Positions 49,314 through 60,370 of a stretch of 64,000 nucleotides of DNA are shown here, piece by piece. This DNA is from Diphasiastrum complanatum (Eukaryota > Streptophyta > Lycopodiopsida > Lycopodiales > Lycopodiaceae): positions 3,385,089-3,449,088 of the forward strand of contig CM055100.1 in NCBI GenBank assembly GCA_029204225.1, in the 5' to 3' direction. Each line of letters begins with the position of its first letter. Positions within the stretch are counted from its first letter, which is position 1. The position numbers and the translations under genes were made by a program. Under the pieces are notes generated by a model. That model saw only the letters and a program-made list of their open reading frames with translations, made no database searches and was not told the origin of the DNA.

Positions 49314-49715
49314 ATGGACCAACTTGTGGACCTAACAATTTCGACATCTAGTGACGATGAAAGTTCCTCTTTCTTGGAAGTAAATAAAATGGAAGGTGCC
49401 GATCTGCAATCACCTTCGATCATGCAGTTGTTTCGTAGATTACCAAGCAAGCTTAGAAAGATAGTAGAGGGATGCGACATGCCAATGGTAGTAACCGAAA
49501 TGCCACATGAATATAATGGGAACCACATGTTTGAATTTCCACCCTCAAAATTATCGGCAATGGCTGGGATGCAAATGTTTCTAGATTGCCATCATTGGAT
49601 TCGATATGCAACTTCAACCATGCAAGGATTTGCTAGTGTGGTTTGTCTTTCCTCATGCGGAGGTGTATTCCAATGTCAGAGTTATGGCTATAGTTACTTC
49701 ATGTCAATAGACTAA
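49314..49715 (+). CDS. Hypothetical protein, possibly a fragment of a DNA transposon protein
   Basis: An open frame of 134 codons starting MDQLVDLTISTSSDDESS. It has an acidic serine-rich N-terminus, a basic helix-like stretch (LFRRLPSKLRKIVEG), and a C-terminal part with spaced cysteines and aromatics (VCLSSCGGVFQCQSYGYSYF). I do not recognise a family. The Cys pattern near the end could be half of a zinc-binding site. It lies directly downstream of satellite block B and has no partner gene. It may be one exon of a longer gene, or chance. Confidence 0.3.
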   Translation: MDQLVDLTISTSSDDESSSFLEVNKMEGADLQSPSIMQLFRRLPSKLRKIVEGCDMPMVVTEMPHEYNGNHMFEFPPSKLSAMAGMQMFLDCHHWIRYATSTMQGFASVVCLSSCGGVFQCQSYGYSYFMSID

Positions 49716-50735
49716 AGATGAAGTGGAGTGCATGGATGAGGTGTATTAGTTTGAGAGGGTGAATGGGTCAGGTGTATTAGTTTGGGAGAGTTGTTAGGAT
49801 GAGTTGGATGATGAAGTAAGAGTGTAGAAGGGCCCTCCTTTCTAGGTGTGTAATACCCTAGAAGCCATGTGGCAAGGTAGGTGGCACAAGGTTTAAACTT
49901 CACTTCTTATTACATATAGGTTTTTATTGTCACAACTTGGGAATTCACCCAAGTGCAATCTTACTAGGGAAAAGCAAAAGTATATGCCCATCTTGTTTTG
50001 CATAGTAATCATTGATTCATTGGCACTTTTTTCTAGAGCTTGCCCATCCTCAATCATGGTGGAAAAGGGTCAAAAGTGTGATCAGTCCCTTTGTCCCAAT
50101 CTTTATAGACTCCTCTAAGCCTTCATTATAGACTTATCATAAGCCTTCTTTCTAGATTGCTCCGAGCCTTCTTTGTTAACTGTCTTAAGCTTAGAAAGCT
50201 TCTTGTTCTGATTCGTGTCCTTCAAGCACTTTCATGAGTACCTGCACATACCTTCAAAGAAAGGTCAGTCCTTCAGCCTAGGAGGTTTCTTATTCTTGTT
50301 CTAGTTCTTCAGGCGCTTTCCTGAGTACATGCACATACCTTCAAAGAAAGCTCAGTATTCATACCATCAAACATGGCTCATAGAATGTTCTTAGTCCTAT
50401 AGGTAGTAATACCTACACGCTCAAATCATTAGAACAATAAATTCATTCAATATCCAAAAAGAATAATGGTTATTGATAGTTTCATATCATCAAAATCTTT
50501 GTGAAGATTGAAGACGAGAAAGTCTTTATTTCTTTGGATCATTTTGCCTCTACAAATTACACCCCTCTGACGCATAAAGTGTTGTCCTCAACGAATATTT
50601 CTCAAATGAGAATTTAGAATTTCTGTATACTCTTAGAAGAAATCTACTTCCATCCATCTAGCATCCATGGTTGGATGATTCTTAAACTTGAGGAGGTATA
50701 GTGTCAACGTTAATTCTTTTCTTTCATGTCTGATC
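49716..50735. other. No recognisable gene
   Basis: Contains an approximate duplication (AGCTTCTTGTTCTGATTCGTG..CACATACCTTCAAAGAAAG near 50200 and 50280). No transposon domain seen. Confidence 0.35.
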
Positions 50736-51029
50736 TTATGCATTGAGATTTGCTCGAGTTTGAAGAATCTCTTTGATTCCTTGTTTTACTTCAGATCTCT
50801 TGATTTTCTTACAGGGAATAAAATGAGTTTGCTTACAGAATCTATCTAGGATAGTCCAAATTATTTCTTTTCCATTTTGGGTTTTAGATAGCCTAGAAAC
50901 AAAATCCATAGTAAAGTGTTTCCTAATAGTCGATTTAATCAAGAAATTATTTTCTAAGAAGTAATGCTTCCATTCTTTAAGGATTATCGCTAGAAGTTCT
51001 TTCTCATGTATGTCGATTGAATTCAACAT
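50736..51029 (-). pseudogene. Ty3/gypsy RNase H - integrase fragment
   Basis: On the minus strand HEKELLAIILKEWKHYFLEN is an RNase H segment. It is fused by deletion to HFTMDFVSRLSKTQNGKEII and WTILDRFCKQTHFIPCKK, the start of an integrase core. It has no neighbouring LTRs. Confidence 0.75.
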
Positions 51030-52150
51030 ATCACCATAGTTTACTATACTTAGTATGCAGTAAGCTACTAAAAGCTTAGATCACATAAGATGCATGATTT
51101 AAACATACAAAGAAAAAGTACTTGATGGTTAAGAAAATACTTCCCTTGTTTTACTAGTATGGCCTTCAAAGATCAAATGGCCATGAATAACTTTGGGTTG
51201 TATGTTTCTTGTACATGCGGCTTTTTTATTCTTTGCATGTATGCTGCCAATGTCTCATCATCGGATTCTTCATCATGTTGAGCATGAGTCTTGGTCTTCT
51301 TGACTCTCTCCATGCAAGTTATTTTGATCTTATGCATTAAGATTTTCTCGAGTTTGAAGAATCTCTTTGATTCTTTGTCCTACTTCAGATCTCTTGAGAT
51401 TTTTCTTACATGGAATAAAATGAGTTTGCTTACTGAATCTATCTAGGATAGTCCAAATTATTTCATTTCCATTCTGGGTTCTAGATAGCCCAGAAACGAA
51501 ATCCATAGTAAAGTTTTTCCTTGGGGATTCAGGAATGGGTAAAGGGTGAAATAGTCTTGGAGTTTTTAATCCCCGTTCATCCTTAGTATGTTAGCATACT
51601 AATCATGTTTTTACATAATGTCTTGGTAGGTTGTGGCTTCCTATAAATGATTTCAAAAGGTGCTTAAAATCTAGGTCATTAACATACATAGTTTTTTTTT
51701 TATTGGAGTAAAGTCTTCAATAAGTTATTGAGTGAGAAAGTATCTAAGGCCTTAATGGTCAATCTTAATCAAGAAATTATTTCCTAAGAAGTAATGCTTC
51801 CATTCTTTAAGGATAATTGCTAGAAGTTCTTTCTCATGTATGTCGATTGAATTCAACATATCACCATAGTTTACTTTGCATATAGTATGCAAACAAGCGT
51901 TAAGCTATTGAAAGCTTAGATCACATAACATGCATGATTAAAACATACAAAGAAAAAGTACTTGATTGTTTTACTTCCCTTGTTTTCCTAGTATGGCCTT
52001 CAAAGATCGAATGGCCATGAATAACTTTGGGTTGTATATTTCTTGTACATGCGGCTTTTTGATTCTTTGCATGTATGCTTCCAATGTCTCATCATCGGAT
52101 TCTTCATCATGCTGAGCATGAGACTTGGTCTTCTTGACTCTCTCCATGCA
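50736..52150. repeat. Shuffled segmental duplication
   Basis: Blocks at 50740-50920, 50935-51060 and 51115-51310 recur at 51335-51515, 51765-51890 and 51955-52150, with insertions between the second-set blocks and several indels. Confidence 0.8.
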
Positions 52151-52204
52151 ATTCAAGCTTTTTGATGCAAAAGGTCTCTTGAACAATGGATGGAGCTCTT
52201 TCAT
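51971..52204 (-). other. Short frame with acidic/basic composition, gag-like or host exon
   Basis: A 77-codon minus-strand frame (MKELHPLFKRPFASKSLNCM..HAQHDEESDDETLEAYMQR). The part from ERVKKTKSHAQHDEESDDET is duplicated at 51115-51310, so it belongs to the duplicated segment. No known domain. A retroelement linker is possible. Confidence 0.3.
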
Positions 52205-52409
52205 CTTCTTTTTGTTTCCGCTTTCCTACAATTCAATTCTTCTTCTTCTCGGACGAGAAGATGTTGATCTAGGTGATGTCGATGGAGATGGCGATAGCGA
52301 TGGGGAAAAGCTTGGAGCACTTCGTGAAGGGCTGGTCATCTTTGTTGGAGCAAAAGATCCAATCTTAAAATAGAATCTCAGACTGACACATTGGTATTGC
52401 CAGCTATGA

Positions 52410-53459
52410 GACGTGTTATCAGATAAAACATCATTTTGCCCATTCTATCCTAGGATTATTCAACAAAAGAGGAATCAATACCAAACCTCTTATCCATATC
52501 ATCAAGGGGCACTGAATGCGGCACCGATGTTTGGAGCTCCAATGAACCCGTAGTGCATGGCCTTACCTGCACCTCCAAGGCCAGCTAACAATCAAGTGGC
52601 CCAAGTGAACTTAACAACAGAGCATGATGTAGCACCCCAACTTGAGCAACAACAGGATGAGCTATATTTCTATTCGGCTATCAACAAATATTTTGCAACT
52701 ACGTTTCCCAACTTCAACGTTAAGGTGGAAGAATTTACGGCTGCTACGGATGCAGAGAAGAGCATAGAATTATTGAATGTCCTCATAAGGGCATATTCAT
52801 ACCCTTTTGTCGAGAATGCGGATATGGACATTGTTACAAGAATTGTCCATTAAGACATGGAACAAGTGCACCCTTGAATCTGATCACAATGCCGACAACA
52901 ACAACTCCAGGAAGGTTTCCATTTCCATGTTCCGGTGCTAGCAATTACACAAGCCTAGAAATGAAAGGGAGTGGAACCATCACCACCCTCTTCAGTATCA
53001 TTGGCAGATGATTAACCTTTAGCCGAAGGTCCATATCCTAACGCAAAGGAAAGAGGACGACAATACCAAAGAATATGCCATTGGATACAGGAGGCCCAAG
53101 AAGAGGAAGCTACACAACCCAAGGAAACACCTGCAAAACCTCTAGCCATTGAAATTCTAGCACCACCAGCAGGCTCACCATTAAGAACAAATCTTAATGA
53201 CTGTTTGTACCATCAAGAAATGTCATTCCAGATGGGAGAGCCTGAGGTTCCACAAACAGAATTTCTCACAGGTCTATTGACTAGCACAATGAACTTATCC
53301 CTTGGAAAGTTCTTGCAAATTGCACCACAAGCAAAGAGCATTCTGGTAGAACAGATCAATTCGAAACCTGAACCAAACACAAAAGATCTCTTGTATTGTG
53401 CGGGCTATGAAAGAACCAGTGTCCTCAATTTTGGAGCAGCATGGGAGAGTGAGTCCTAA
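52410..53459 (+). pseudogene. Probable gypsy gag relic
   Basis: Frames on the plus strand include a proline/glutamine-rich segment (52557-52853). In a shifted frame at about 52808-52850 there is a zinc-knuckle-like CRECGYGHCYKNC, one residue short of the CX2CX4HX4C spacing. 53205-53459 gives FLTGLLTSTMNLSLGKFLQI, like the stretch before gypsy protease. No protease or pol follows. Confidence 0.5.
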
Positions 53460-53991
53460 TTGGTGTGATAAGGAGGGCCAAGACTAGATTTGATCTTCAA
53501 CCGGGTGAGTATCGTGTGTAGTAACGGGCTTCGATCCAAAGGGGAGAGGGTTAAACTACATAGTAGAGATGGGGATCTAAGCCAACTAAGGGTGTCAATC
53601 TTAGTTTTGGATCTAAAAGTGGAATGACTTAGATTGGAGAGTGGGTTTTATGCTTCTCTTCTTCTCTTTTTGGGTTTTCTTGGCTTTTCTTTGATCTTTG
53701 GCTCTAGATCTTCTCCTCAAGAGGTTGATCTTCTCAAGGGAGGTGGACAATGAAAGGGAAACTACCTAATGGATCATAATGATCTCTCCAAAGCAGATTA
53801 CTAACACCTATTTTGCTTGAGTGTGGATTTCATGGATTAGTTTTGAAACTAATGGATAAATGCAAGTGCTAATGATCATTTGTGATTGTGATAGCTTGAT
53901 TAACAAAAACAAAAAAAAGCATTCATCATCCACAACAATCACACACATGAAAAATAGGAGGGCTTCACAAGAAAGTAAGAATGGAAGGAGG

Positions 53992-53994
<3 letters not shown>
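53460..53994. other. No recognisable feature
   Basis: No coding homology seen between the gypsy relic and the microsatellite. Confidence 0.3.
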
Positions 53995-54079
<85 letters not shown>

Positions 54080-54147
54080 CCTCCCTCCCTCCCTCCCCCT
54101 CCCCCTCCCCCTCCCCCTCCCCCTCCCCCTCCCCCTCCCCTCTCCCT

Positions 54148-54198
<51 letters not shown>
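53995..54198. repeat. Compound microsatellite (CT)n-(CCCT)n-(CCCCCT)n-(CCCTCT)n-(CT)n
   Basis: CT repeats flank a C-rich centre (about 54073-54141), first as CCCT and then as CCCCCT steps. The minus strand has repeated GGGGAGGGGGAGGGGGAG, a strong G-quadruplex motif. Confidence 0.95.
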
Positions 54199-54201
<3 letters not shown>

Positions 54202-54509
54202 ATGAAAAGTGATTACAAAATGGTGTGAAATGTCTCTTTATAGACAATCCTTTGGTTCATCCAAAACCATGTGCCATAAGAACTTTACTTTATAAGAATG
54301 TTTAAAACCAAATTGCATTTTAACTACTTGGGTCTTTTTCATTTTAGGTCCATTAGAGCTTTGATTTACCTCTAATTCTCGTGCCATAGGCTTACGAATA
54401 CAATGCACCTTCTATGGGTGTCTGACATTACATTCCAAGTAGATCCAAGTCTTTATGCTAACTCGGCCATGCTTTTATTCTCGTCGTCGTGAAATATGGT
54501 GGTGAGACA
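54199..54509. other. Left flank of the intact copia insertion
   Basis: Non-coding. Ends in AGACA, the target sequence duplicated on the other side of the element at 60371. Confidence 0.5.
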
Positions 54510-55162
54510 TGTGAAAAATTGTCAACTAGTAGTATTTTCCTAACTTGAGATTTTGTAGGCCTATGGCCAAATAAAAGTTAGAGATAGGTTCATACATGTA
54601 TGTAGAGGCCCAAAGTATGTGTACACTACTTTTGAGGTCACATTAATTAGAGGAGGTCGAGTGTGGAGCTCTTCTATTGGCTCATAATTTGGTGCATTCC
54701 TATTTGACCAAATTTCTAGGTAGATGGGTGAATCCTATTGGACCCCAATTTTAGCCTATCATAAGACAAGTGGCCAAGAGGCACTATGGCTGCTATAAAT
54801 AGCCATCTCCACGAGTATGTACACATCTCATTTTCATTCTATTGAATGAATGTTATGCTCTTTGAAGATCCATCTTCTTCTCTCTCACTTTTTTGTTCAT
54901 ATCTTGCATTCTAGCCACTAGAATTGTGATTTCTTTGTTGCTATGGCTTCACACGTGTGAAATGCAGGTTGTAGGCTCTGAAGTACGGACAGGGACAGCA
55001 AGTTTCTGTTTGTGGAAGCTTATGATCAGATCTTGATGTTTAGTTGATGTTTAGTATGCTTAACATCACAATTTCTATCATTTTTTCAATCTAGATGTGC
55101 ATAACTTCCATGGCCAAGATCTTTATGAAACTTTAGCATCTTTTGGATCTGAGTTTTTCACA
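54510..55162 (+). repeat. 5' LTR of C6
   Basis: TGTGAAAAATT..TTTTTCACA termini. The TATA box TATAAAT at 54794-54800 lies in GGCTGCTATAAATAGCC. A 14-bp palindrome TTCACACGTGTGAA lies at 54948-54961, downstream of the likely transcription start. Confidence 0.95.
54794..54800 (+). promoter_or_regulatory. TATA box of the C6 LTR promoter
   Basis: TATAAAT in the 5' LTR, followed about 30 bp later by sequence where the element RNA should begin. The identical box is in the 3' LTR at 60002-60008. Confidence 0.75.
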
Positions 55163-55174
55163 TGGTATCAGAGC
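55163..55174 (+). other. Primer-binding site, initiator tRNA-Met type (C6)
   Basis: TGGTATCAGAGC immediately after the CA end of the 5' LTR. The untranslated leader 55175-55771 follows. Confidence 0.95.
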
Positions 55175-55771
55175 ATTAGGCGGCCAAATGTGCAGGTTTT
55201 GCCAGATTTAGAAGAGATTTGTGGGCGAGTTTGCTTTTGTAGCATTCCAATCAAGTTTCTAGCTAAAAATCTTGTTGATTTATGTGTAGAAATTGGATCT
55301 TTGTGATCAAAACATCATTTGTATGCATTTCAATTGAAGTAGGGCGAATTCCCTCTGTACTTATCAGAATAAGGAGACAAAATTTGTTTTGGAAAGAGGG
55401 AGATGCAAGATCCAACAAGATCCTATTAGTTTTCCATTCTAGCATATAGTTTTTTGATTCAATTTCTTGCTTCTTCATGTCAAAAACTTCAAAATTGATG
55501 TAACCCTCTGATTTTCAGTTTGCTGAATGATTCAAGAGTGTATTTCAATCTTAGGAGTGAGGGAAAAGCAAGTATATTGAGGTTTGGTCTTGGTTTGATC
55601 AAGAAATCATAAAACTAGTGGCTAAAATTGAGGAAAAAGTGAGGAAAAGAGAGAAAAAGTAAGGTTTTAGGTTCCAAATCTTTGTGATTTCTTCTTGTGT
55701 TTCATTTGTTGATTCAAGAGAGTGCTTAGTGCATTGGAACAGGTCAAAGATCAGAGATCAATCATTGCAAC

Positions 55772-58700
55772 ATGGCTACAAATGGAGGCTACATGTTGGA
55801 AAGCAATGATAGGCTTACCTCCCTCAACTATTCTACTTGGAAAGTAAGGATGGAGTCTTTGCTTGAGATGAATGAGTTGATGGATATTGTTGTAGGTGTG
55901 GAGGAGAGACCTTTGGCACCTCAAGAACAATTGAGGTATGACAAGAGGGCAAAGAAAGCCCTTCACATGATCAAGATGAATGTGACAAATGAGCTTATCA
56001 AAGAGGTTGGTAAGTGCACATCATCTAGTGAAGCTTGGGAAGCCTTGAAGAAGGTTTATGAATCCAAGTCTACTTCTAGAGTGTTGACTTTAAGAAGGCA
56101 AATCTTTTCTTGTATGCAAAAGAAGAGTGAGAGTGGACATGCTTTTGTTTTGAGAGTTAAAGCATTGAATGATGAGTTAGCATGCATTAATGATGGCATA
56201 AATAATGAGGAGCTTGTTCAAGTGATTCTCAATGGCTTGTTGGATGATCATGCTAATCTTGTTCAAAGTTATGCTATCCAAAAATGTTTACCAAGTGTTG
56301 GAGACTTGCAAGAGGTCTTGTTGGCTGAAGAATTCAGGTTGCAAGCAAGAGTGGGAGCATCTTCTACATCTCAAGGAGGAGAAGAGGAGGCAATGTTCTC
56401 TAAAGGCAAGTTCAAGGGCAAAGGTAAAAGCAATTGGTCTAAAGGGCAAGACCAAGGTGAGCACTCTACTTTTGGCAAAAAGAAGGATAGATCTAAGCTA
56501 AAATGTTTCTATTGTGGAGTCAAAGGGCATTTTGCTAGTGATTGTTTCAAGAAAAAGAGGGATCAAGGGGAAAAGCAAACCAATCTAACTATTGATGAGG
56601 GTGGGGATGAGCTTCTTTCAAATGATGCTTTTGTTATGTCATCTTGCTTGTTGGCTAATCATGGAGACATTGATCCTTGGTGGATTGATAGTGGAGCCAC
56701 TTCTCATATGACATATCATAAAGAGTATTTTTCATCTTTAATGGCATTTGATGGTGATAGGAAGGTAATCTATACCGCAAATGATGGTGAGTGTACAATC
56801 AAGGGGATTGGCACAATTCCTATTTCACTTTCTACAAATAGGAATATAGAATTGAAAGATGTTTTGCTCATTCCATCCATTACCAAGAACTTACTTAGTG
56901 TAAGCCAAATGCTTGACAAAGGATTCAAAGTTGAGTTTGATGGTGATGCTTGCTTGATCAAAAAGGGGTGTAGTATCATTGCAAAAGGGAAAAGGCAAGG
57001 GAAATTGTTCAAGCTTGATGCATGTGTTGTTGCTAACCAAGTTGGATGCATGGCAAATGAACAAATGTCAATTCAAGAGGTATGGCATAAAAGGATGGGA
57101 CATCTCAACTACAAGGCCTTGGAGGTAATAGCCAAAAAGGAGGTAGTAAGGGGACTTCCCAAGTCTCTTACTTGCTTGAATCATGTTTGTGAAGAATGTG
57201 CTTTGTCTAAATCACATAGATTGCCATATACTAGATCTATATCTAGATCTAAGATGCCTTTTTCTCTCTTGCATTCGGATATTCATGGTGTTACTACAAT
57301 TAGCAATGGAGGTGCTAAGATGTATGTAACTTTCATTGATGATTTTAGTAGATTTTGTTGGGTTTATCTACTAAAGAGCAAGGATGAGGTGTTTGATGTG
57401 TTTGTCAAGTTCAAAGTTGCTATTGAGACTCAATTTACAACCAAAATCAAATGCTTGAGGAGCGACAATGGTGGTGAATACATTTCTAACAAATTCAAAG
57501 CCTTTTGCGATGAGCATGGGATCAAGAGGGAGTACACATGTCCAAGAACACCACAACAAAATGGAGTGGCCGAGAGGAAGAATAGAACCTTGTGTGAGAG
57601 TGCAAAGGCAATGAGATTGAATGCTAATCTTCCTAAACCTTTTTGGAGTGATGCTTTGTTGTGTGCAAATTTCCTATGCAATAGATGGCCAAGTGTTGTA
57701 TTGGAAGGAAAAACCCCTTTTGAAGCTTTGTTTGGTATGAAGCCTAATGTCAAGTTTCTAAGAACTTTTGGATGCATTTGCTACTTCAACATTACTCTTG
57801 ATGATAGAACTAAGGAGGATCCATCTTCAAGAAAGGGCATTTTTGTTGGTTATAGTGAAGTAAGCAAAGCATATAGGATTTATGTTCCTTCAATCAAGAA
57901 AGTGTTCACAAGTAGGGATGTCATTTTTGATGAAAGTAACATTCCAAAAGTTGTTTCAAGTGATGATGGTGTTGTTGCAACTAATGTGCTTGATGACAAT
58001 GGAGTTGATGACACATTGGATGTGGATGATGAAGAAGCCTCTTCAAGTCAAATTCCAAGGAGAACTCCAAGGCATAAAGTGAAACCCTCAAGGCTCACTT
58101 ATGATGGCAAAGGTAAGCAAGTGGTGGATGGATCCAACTATGCTTTCCTAACTTCTTTTGATGTACCTTCATGTGTAGATGAAGCAAGGCAAAAAGAGGA
58201 ATGGATCCAAGCAATGGATCTTGAGTTTGAAGCACTTATGAAGAACAACACATGGAGATTGGTGGAGCTTCCAAAGGGCAAAAGTGCAATTGGATGCAAA
58301 TGGATCTTCAAGGTAAAGACAAATCAAGATGGATCTATCAACAAGTTGAAGGCAAGGTTGGTGGCTAAAGGTTATGCTCAAGAGCATGGCATTGACTATG
58401 AGGAAACCTTTGCACCCGTGGCAAAGATGGTGAGCATAAGAGTAATCATTTCCCTTGCAACTCTTTATGGATGGGATCTTTGGCAATTAGACATTTCTAA
58501 TGCTTTCTTGAATGGTGATCTTGAAGAGGAAGTCTACATGGAGCAACCCGAGAGCTATGTTTCTCATAGCAAGCCTAATCATGTGTGTTTTCTACAAAAA
58601 AGTTTGTATGGTCTTAAGCAAGCACCAAGGAGTTGGTATGCTAGGCTTAACTCTTTTCTACTTTCTCAAAACTTCACTATGAGTGAGTATGATCATTCAC

Positions 58701-59722
58701 TTTACTTTAGAATTAGTGCTAATGATGTTACAATCCTTCTAATTTATGTGGATGACATTATTTTAAGTGGAGGGAACAAGGAAGATATAGAAGATATCAA
58801 GAAAGCACTAAAAAAGGAATTTGAAGTGCATGATCTTGGTCTTTTGAGCTATATCTTAGGAATAGAAGTAATTAGAACTTCTCAAATCACTTTTATTTCA
58901 CAAGAGAAGTATGCTATTTCTATTCTCAATAGATTTCATATGGTAGATGCAAATCCTATTGATACACCTATGGAATCACATGTAAAGCTAACTATAAGAG
59001 GTAATGAAAGATCCTTCGAGGACATTACTCTCTATAGGAAGCTAATAGGTTCTCTTATATATCTAACCATCACAAGACCTGATTTATCTTATTGTGTTGG
59101 TAGATTAAGCCAATTCATGCAAGATCCTAGCATAGAACATTGGAAACTAGGAAAGAGGATCTTGAGATACATCTCGGGAACAAAAGATTTTGGCATTGTT
59201 TATAGAGGATCATCACCTAACTTATTTGGTTTTTCAGATTCAGATTTTGCAGGAGACCTTATGGATAGAAAATCCATAAATGCACATGCTATTTTCATAG
59301 GTGATGGAGCTATCTCATGGATGTCGAAGAAACAAGCAACTATATCACTTTCTTCTAGTGAGGCCGAGTACAAAGCTTTGACATCATGCACAAAGGAGAT
59401 GGTGTGGATCAAGAGGATGATTATGGAGCTTCATTTGCTGGATTTTTCAGAGAGTCCAATCATCTTTTGTGACAACCTTTCAGCCCAAAGTCTAGCAAGC
59501 AATCCGGTTTTCCATGCAAGGAGCAAACATATCGAGGTGGCTTATCATTTTGTGAGAGAACAAGTGTTGGCAAAAGAGATCAAGCTTGAACATGTCCCAT
59601 CAAAGGAATGTGTGGCTGATATCTTTACCAAAGCATTGGGAAAGGACTTATTTTTCAAGCATAGAACAAGTCTTGGTGTACTCTCTAAATCTATGCTAAA
59701 ACTAGTTGAAGAGGGAGTGTGA
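55772..59722 (+). CDS. gag-pol: Intact copia gag-pol polyprotein (C6)
   Basis: 1316 residues in one frame. Gag: about 1-200. Zinc knuckle: C245, C248, H253, C258. Aspartic protease: D306-S-G. Pre-integrase H/C segment: VWHKRMGHLNYKAL near 437-450. Integrase: D503, D565 and E601 with exactly 35 residues between the last two (DD35E). Reverse transcriptase: KWIFKVKTNQDGS, D907 (LDISNAFLNG) and YVDD at 992-995. RNase H: D1156, E1197 and D1234, ending in ADIFTKALG. The protein should form cytoplasmic particles, make cDNA and insert it in the nucleus. The ATG at 55772 fits the conserved MATNGGYMLES start. The TGA stop overlaps the first bases of the 3' LTR. Every catalytic residue I checked is present. 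Confidence 0.97.
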   Translation: MATNGGYMLESNDRLTSLNYSTWKVRMESLLEMNELMDIVVGVEERPLAPQEQLRYDKRAKKALHMIKMNVTNELIKEVGKCTSSSEAWEALKKVYESKSTSRVLTLRRQIFSCMQKKSESGHAFVLRVKALNDELACINDGINNEELVQVILNGLLDDHANLVQSYAIQKCLPSVGDLQEVLLAEEFRLQARVGASSTSQGGEEEAMFSKGKFKGKGKSNWSKGQDQGEHSTFGKKKDRSKLKCFYCGVKGHFASDCFKKKRDQGEKQTNLTIDEGGDELLSNDAFVMSSCLLANHGDIDPWWIDSGATSHMTYHKEYFSSLMAFDGDRKVIYTANDGECTIKGIGTIPISLSTNRNIELKDVLLIPSITKNLLSVSQMLDKGFKVEFDGDACLIKKGCSIIAKGKRQGKLFKLDACVVANQVGCMANEQMSIQEVWHKRMGHLNYKALEVIAKKEVVRGLPKSLTCLNHVCEECALSKSHRLPYTRSISRSKMPFSLLHSDIHGVTTISNGGAKMYVTFIDDFSRFCWVYLLKSKDEVFDVFVKFKVAIETQFTTKIKCLRSDNGGEYISNKFKAFCDEHGIKREYTCPRTPQQNGVAERKNRTLCESAKAMRLNANLPKPFWSDALLCANFLCNRWPSVVLEGKTPFEALFGMKPNVKFLRTFGCICYFNITLDDRTKEDPSSRKGIFVGYSEVSKAYRIYVPSIKKVFTSRDVIFDESNIPKVVSSDDGVVATNVLDDNGVDDTLDVDDEEASSSQIPRRTPRHKVKPSRLTYDGKGKQVVDGSNYAFLTSFDVPSCVDEARQKEEWIQAMDLEFEALMKNNTWRLVELPKGKSAIGCKWIFKVKTNQDGSINKLKARLVAKGYAQEHGIDYEETFAPVAKMVSIRVIISLATLYGWDLWQLDISNAFLNGDLEEEVYMEQPESYVSHSKPNHVCFLQKSLYGLKQAPRSWYARLNSFLLSQNFTMSEYDHSLYFRISANDVTILLIYVDDIILSGGNKEDIEDIKKALKKEFEVHDLGLLSYILGIEVIRTSQITFISQEKYAISILNRFHMVDANPIDTPMESHVKLTIRGNERSFEDITLYRKLIGSLIYLTITRPDLSYCVGRLSQFMQDPSIEHWKLGKRILRYISGTKDFGIVYRGSSPNLFGFSDSDFAGDLMDRKSINAHAIFIGDGAISWMSKKQATISLSSSEAEYKALTSCTKEMVWIKRMIMELHLLDFSESPIIFCDNLSAQSLASNPVFHARSKHIEVAYHFVREQVLAKEIKLEHVPSKECVADIFTKALGKDLFFKHRTSLGVLSKSMLKLVEEGV
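59705..59717 (+). other. Polypurine tract of C6
   Basis: GTTGAAGAGGGAG immediately before the 3' LTR, the expected primer for plus-strand synthesis. It is also the last coding sequence of pol. Confidence 0.8.
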
Positions 59723-60370
59723 AAAATTGTCAACTAGTAGTATTTTCCTAACTTGAGATTTTGTAGGCCTATGGCCAAATAAAAGTTAGAGATAGGTTCA
59801 TACATGTATGTAGAGGCCCAAAGTATGTGTACACTACTTTTGAGGTCACATTAATTAGAGGAGGTCGAGTGTGGAGCTCTTCTATTGGCTCATAATTTGG
59901 TGCATTCCTATTTGACCAAATTTCTAGGTAGATGGGTGAATCCTATTGGACCCCAATTTTAGCCTATCATAAGACAAGTGGCCAAGAGGCACTATGGCTG
60001 CTATAAATAGCCATCTCCACGAGTATGTACACATCTCATTTTCATTCTATTGAATGAATGTTATGCTCTTTGAAGATCCATCTTCTTCTCTCTCACTTTT
60101 TTGTTCATATCTTGCATTCTAGCCACTAGAATTGTGATTTCTTTGTTGCTATGGCTTCACACGTGTGAAATGCAGGTTGTAGGCTCTGAAGTATGGACAG
60201 GGACAGCAAGTTTCTGTTTGTGGAAGCTTATGATCAGATCTTGATGTTTAGTTGATGTTTAGTATGCTTAACATCACAATTTCTATCATTTTTTCAATCT
60301 AGATGTGCATAACTTCCATGGCCAAGATCTTTATGAAACTTTAGCATCTTTTGGATCTGAGTTTTTCACA
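59718..60370 (+). repeat. 3' LTR of C6
   Basis: 653 bp, equal in length to the 5' LTR with one substitution seen. Followed by the AGACA target duplication. Confidence 0.95.

Larger units (their letters stand above)
54510..60370 (+). mobile_element. Complete Ty1/copia retrotransposon C6
   Basis: 5861 bp: two 653-bp LTRs (54510-55162 and 59718-60370), a tRNA-Met primer site at 55163, a leader, one gag-pol frame (55772-59722) and a purine-rich tract just before the 3' LTR. It is flanked by the 5-bp target duplication AGACA (54505-54509 and 60371-60375). By eye the LTRs differ at one base only (C at 54986, T at 60194), so the insertion is recent. Every part needed for transposition is present. 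Confidence 0.95.
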
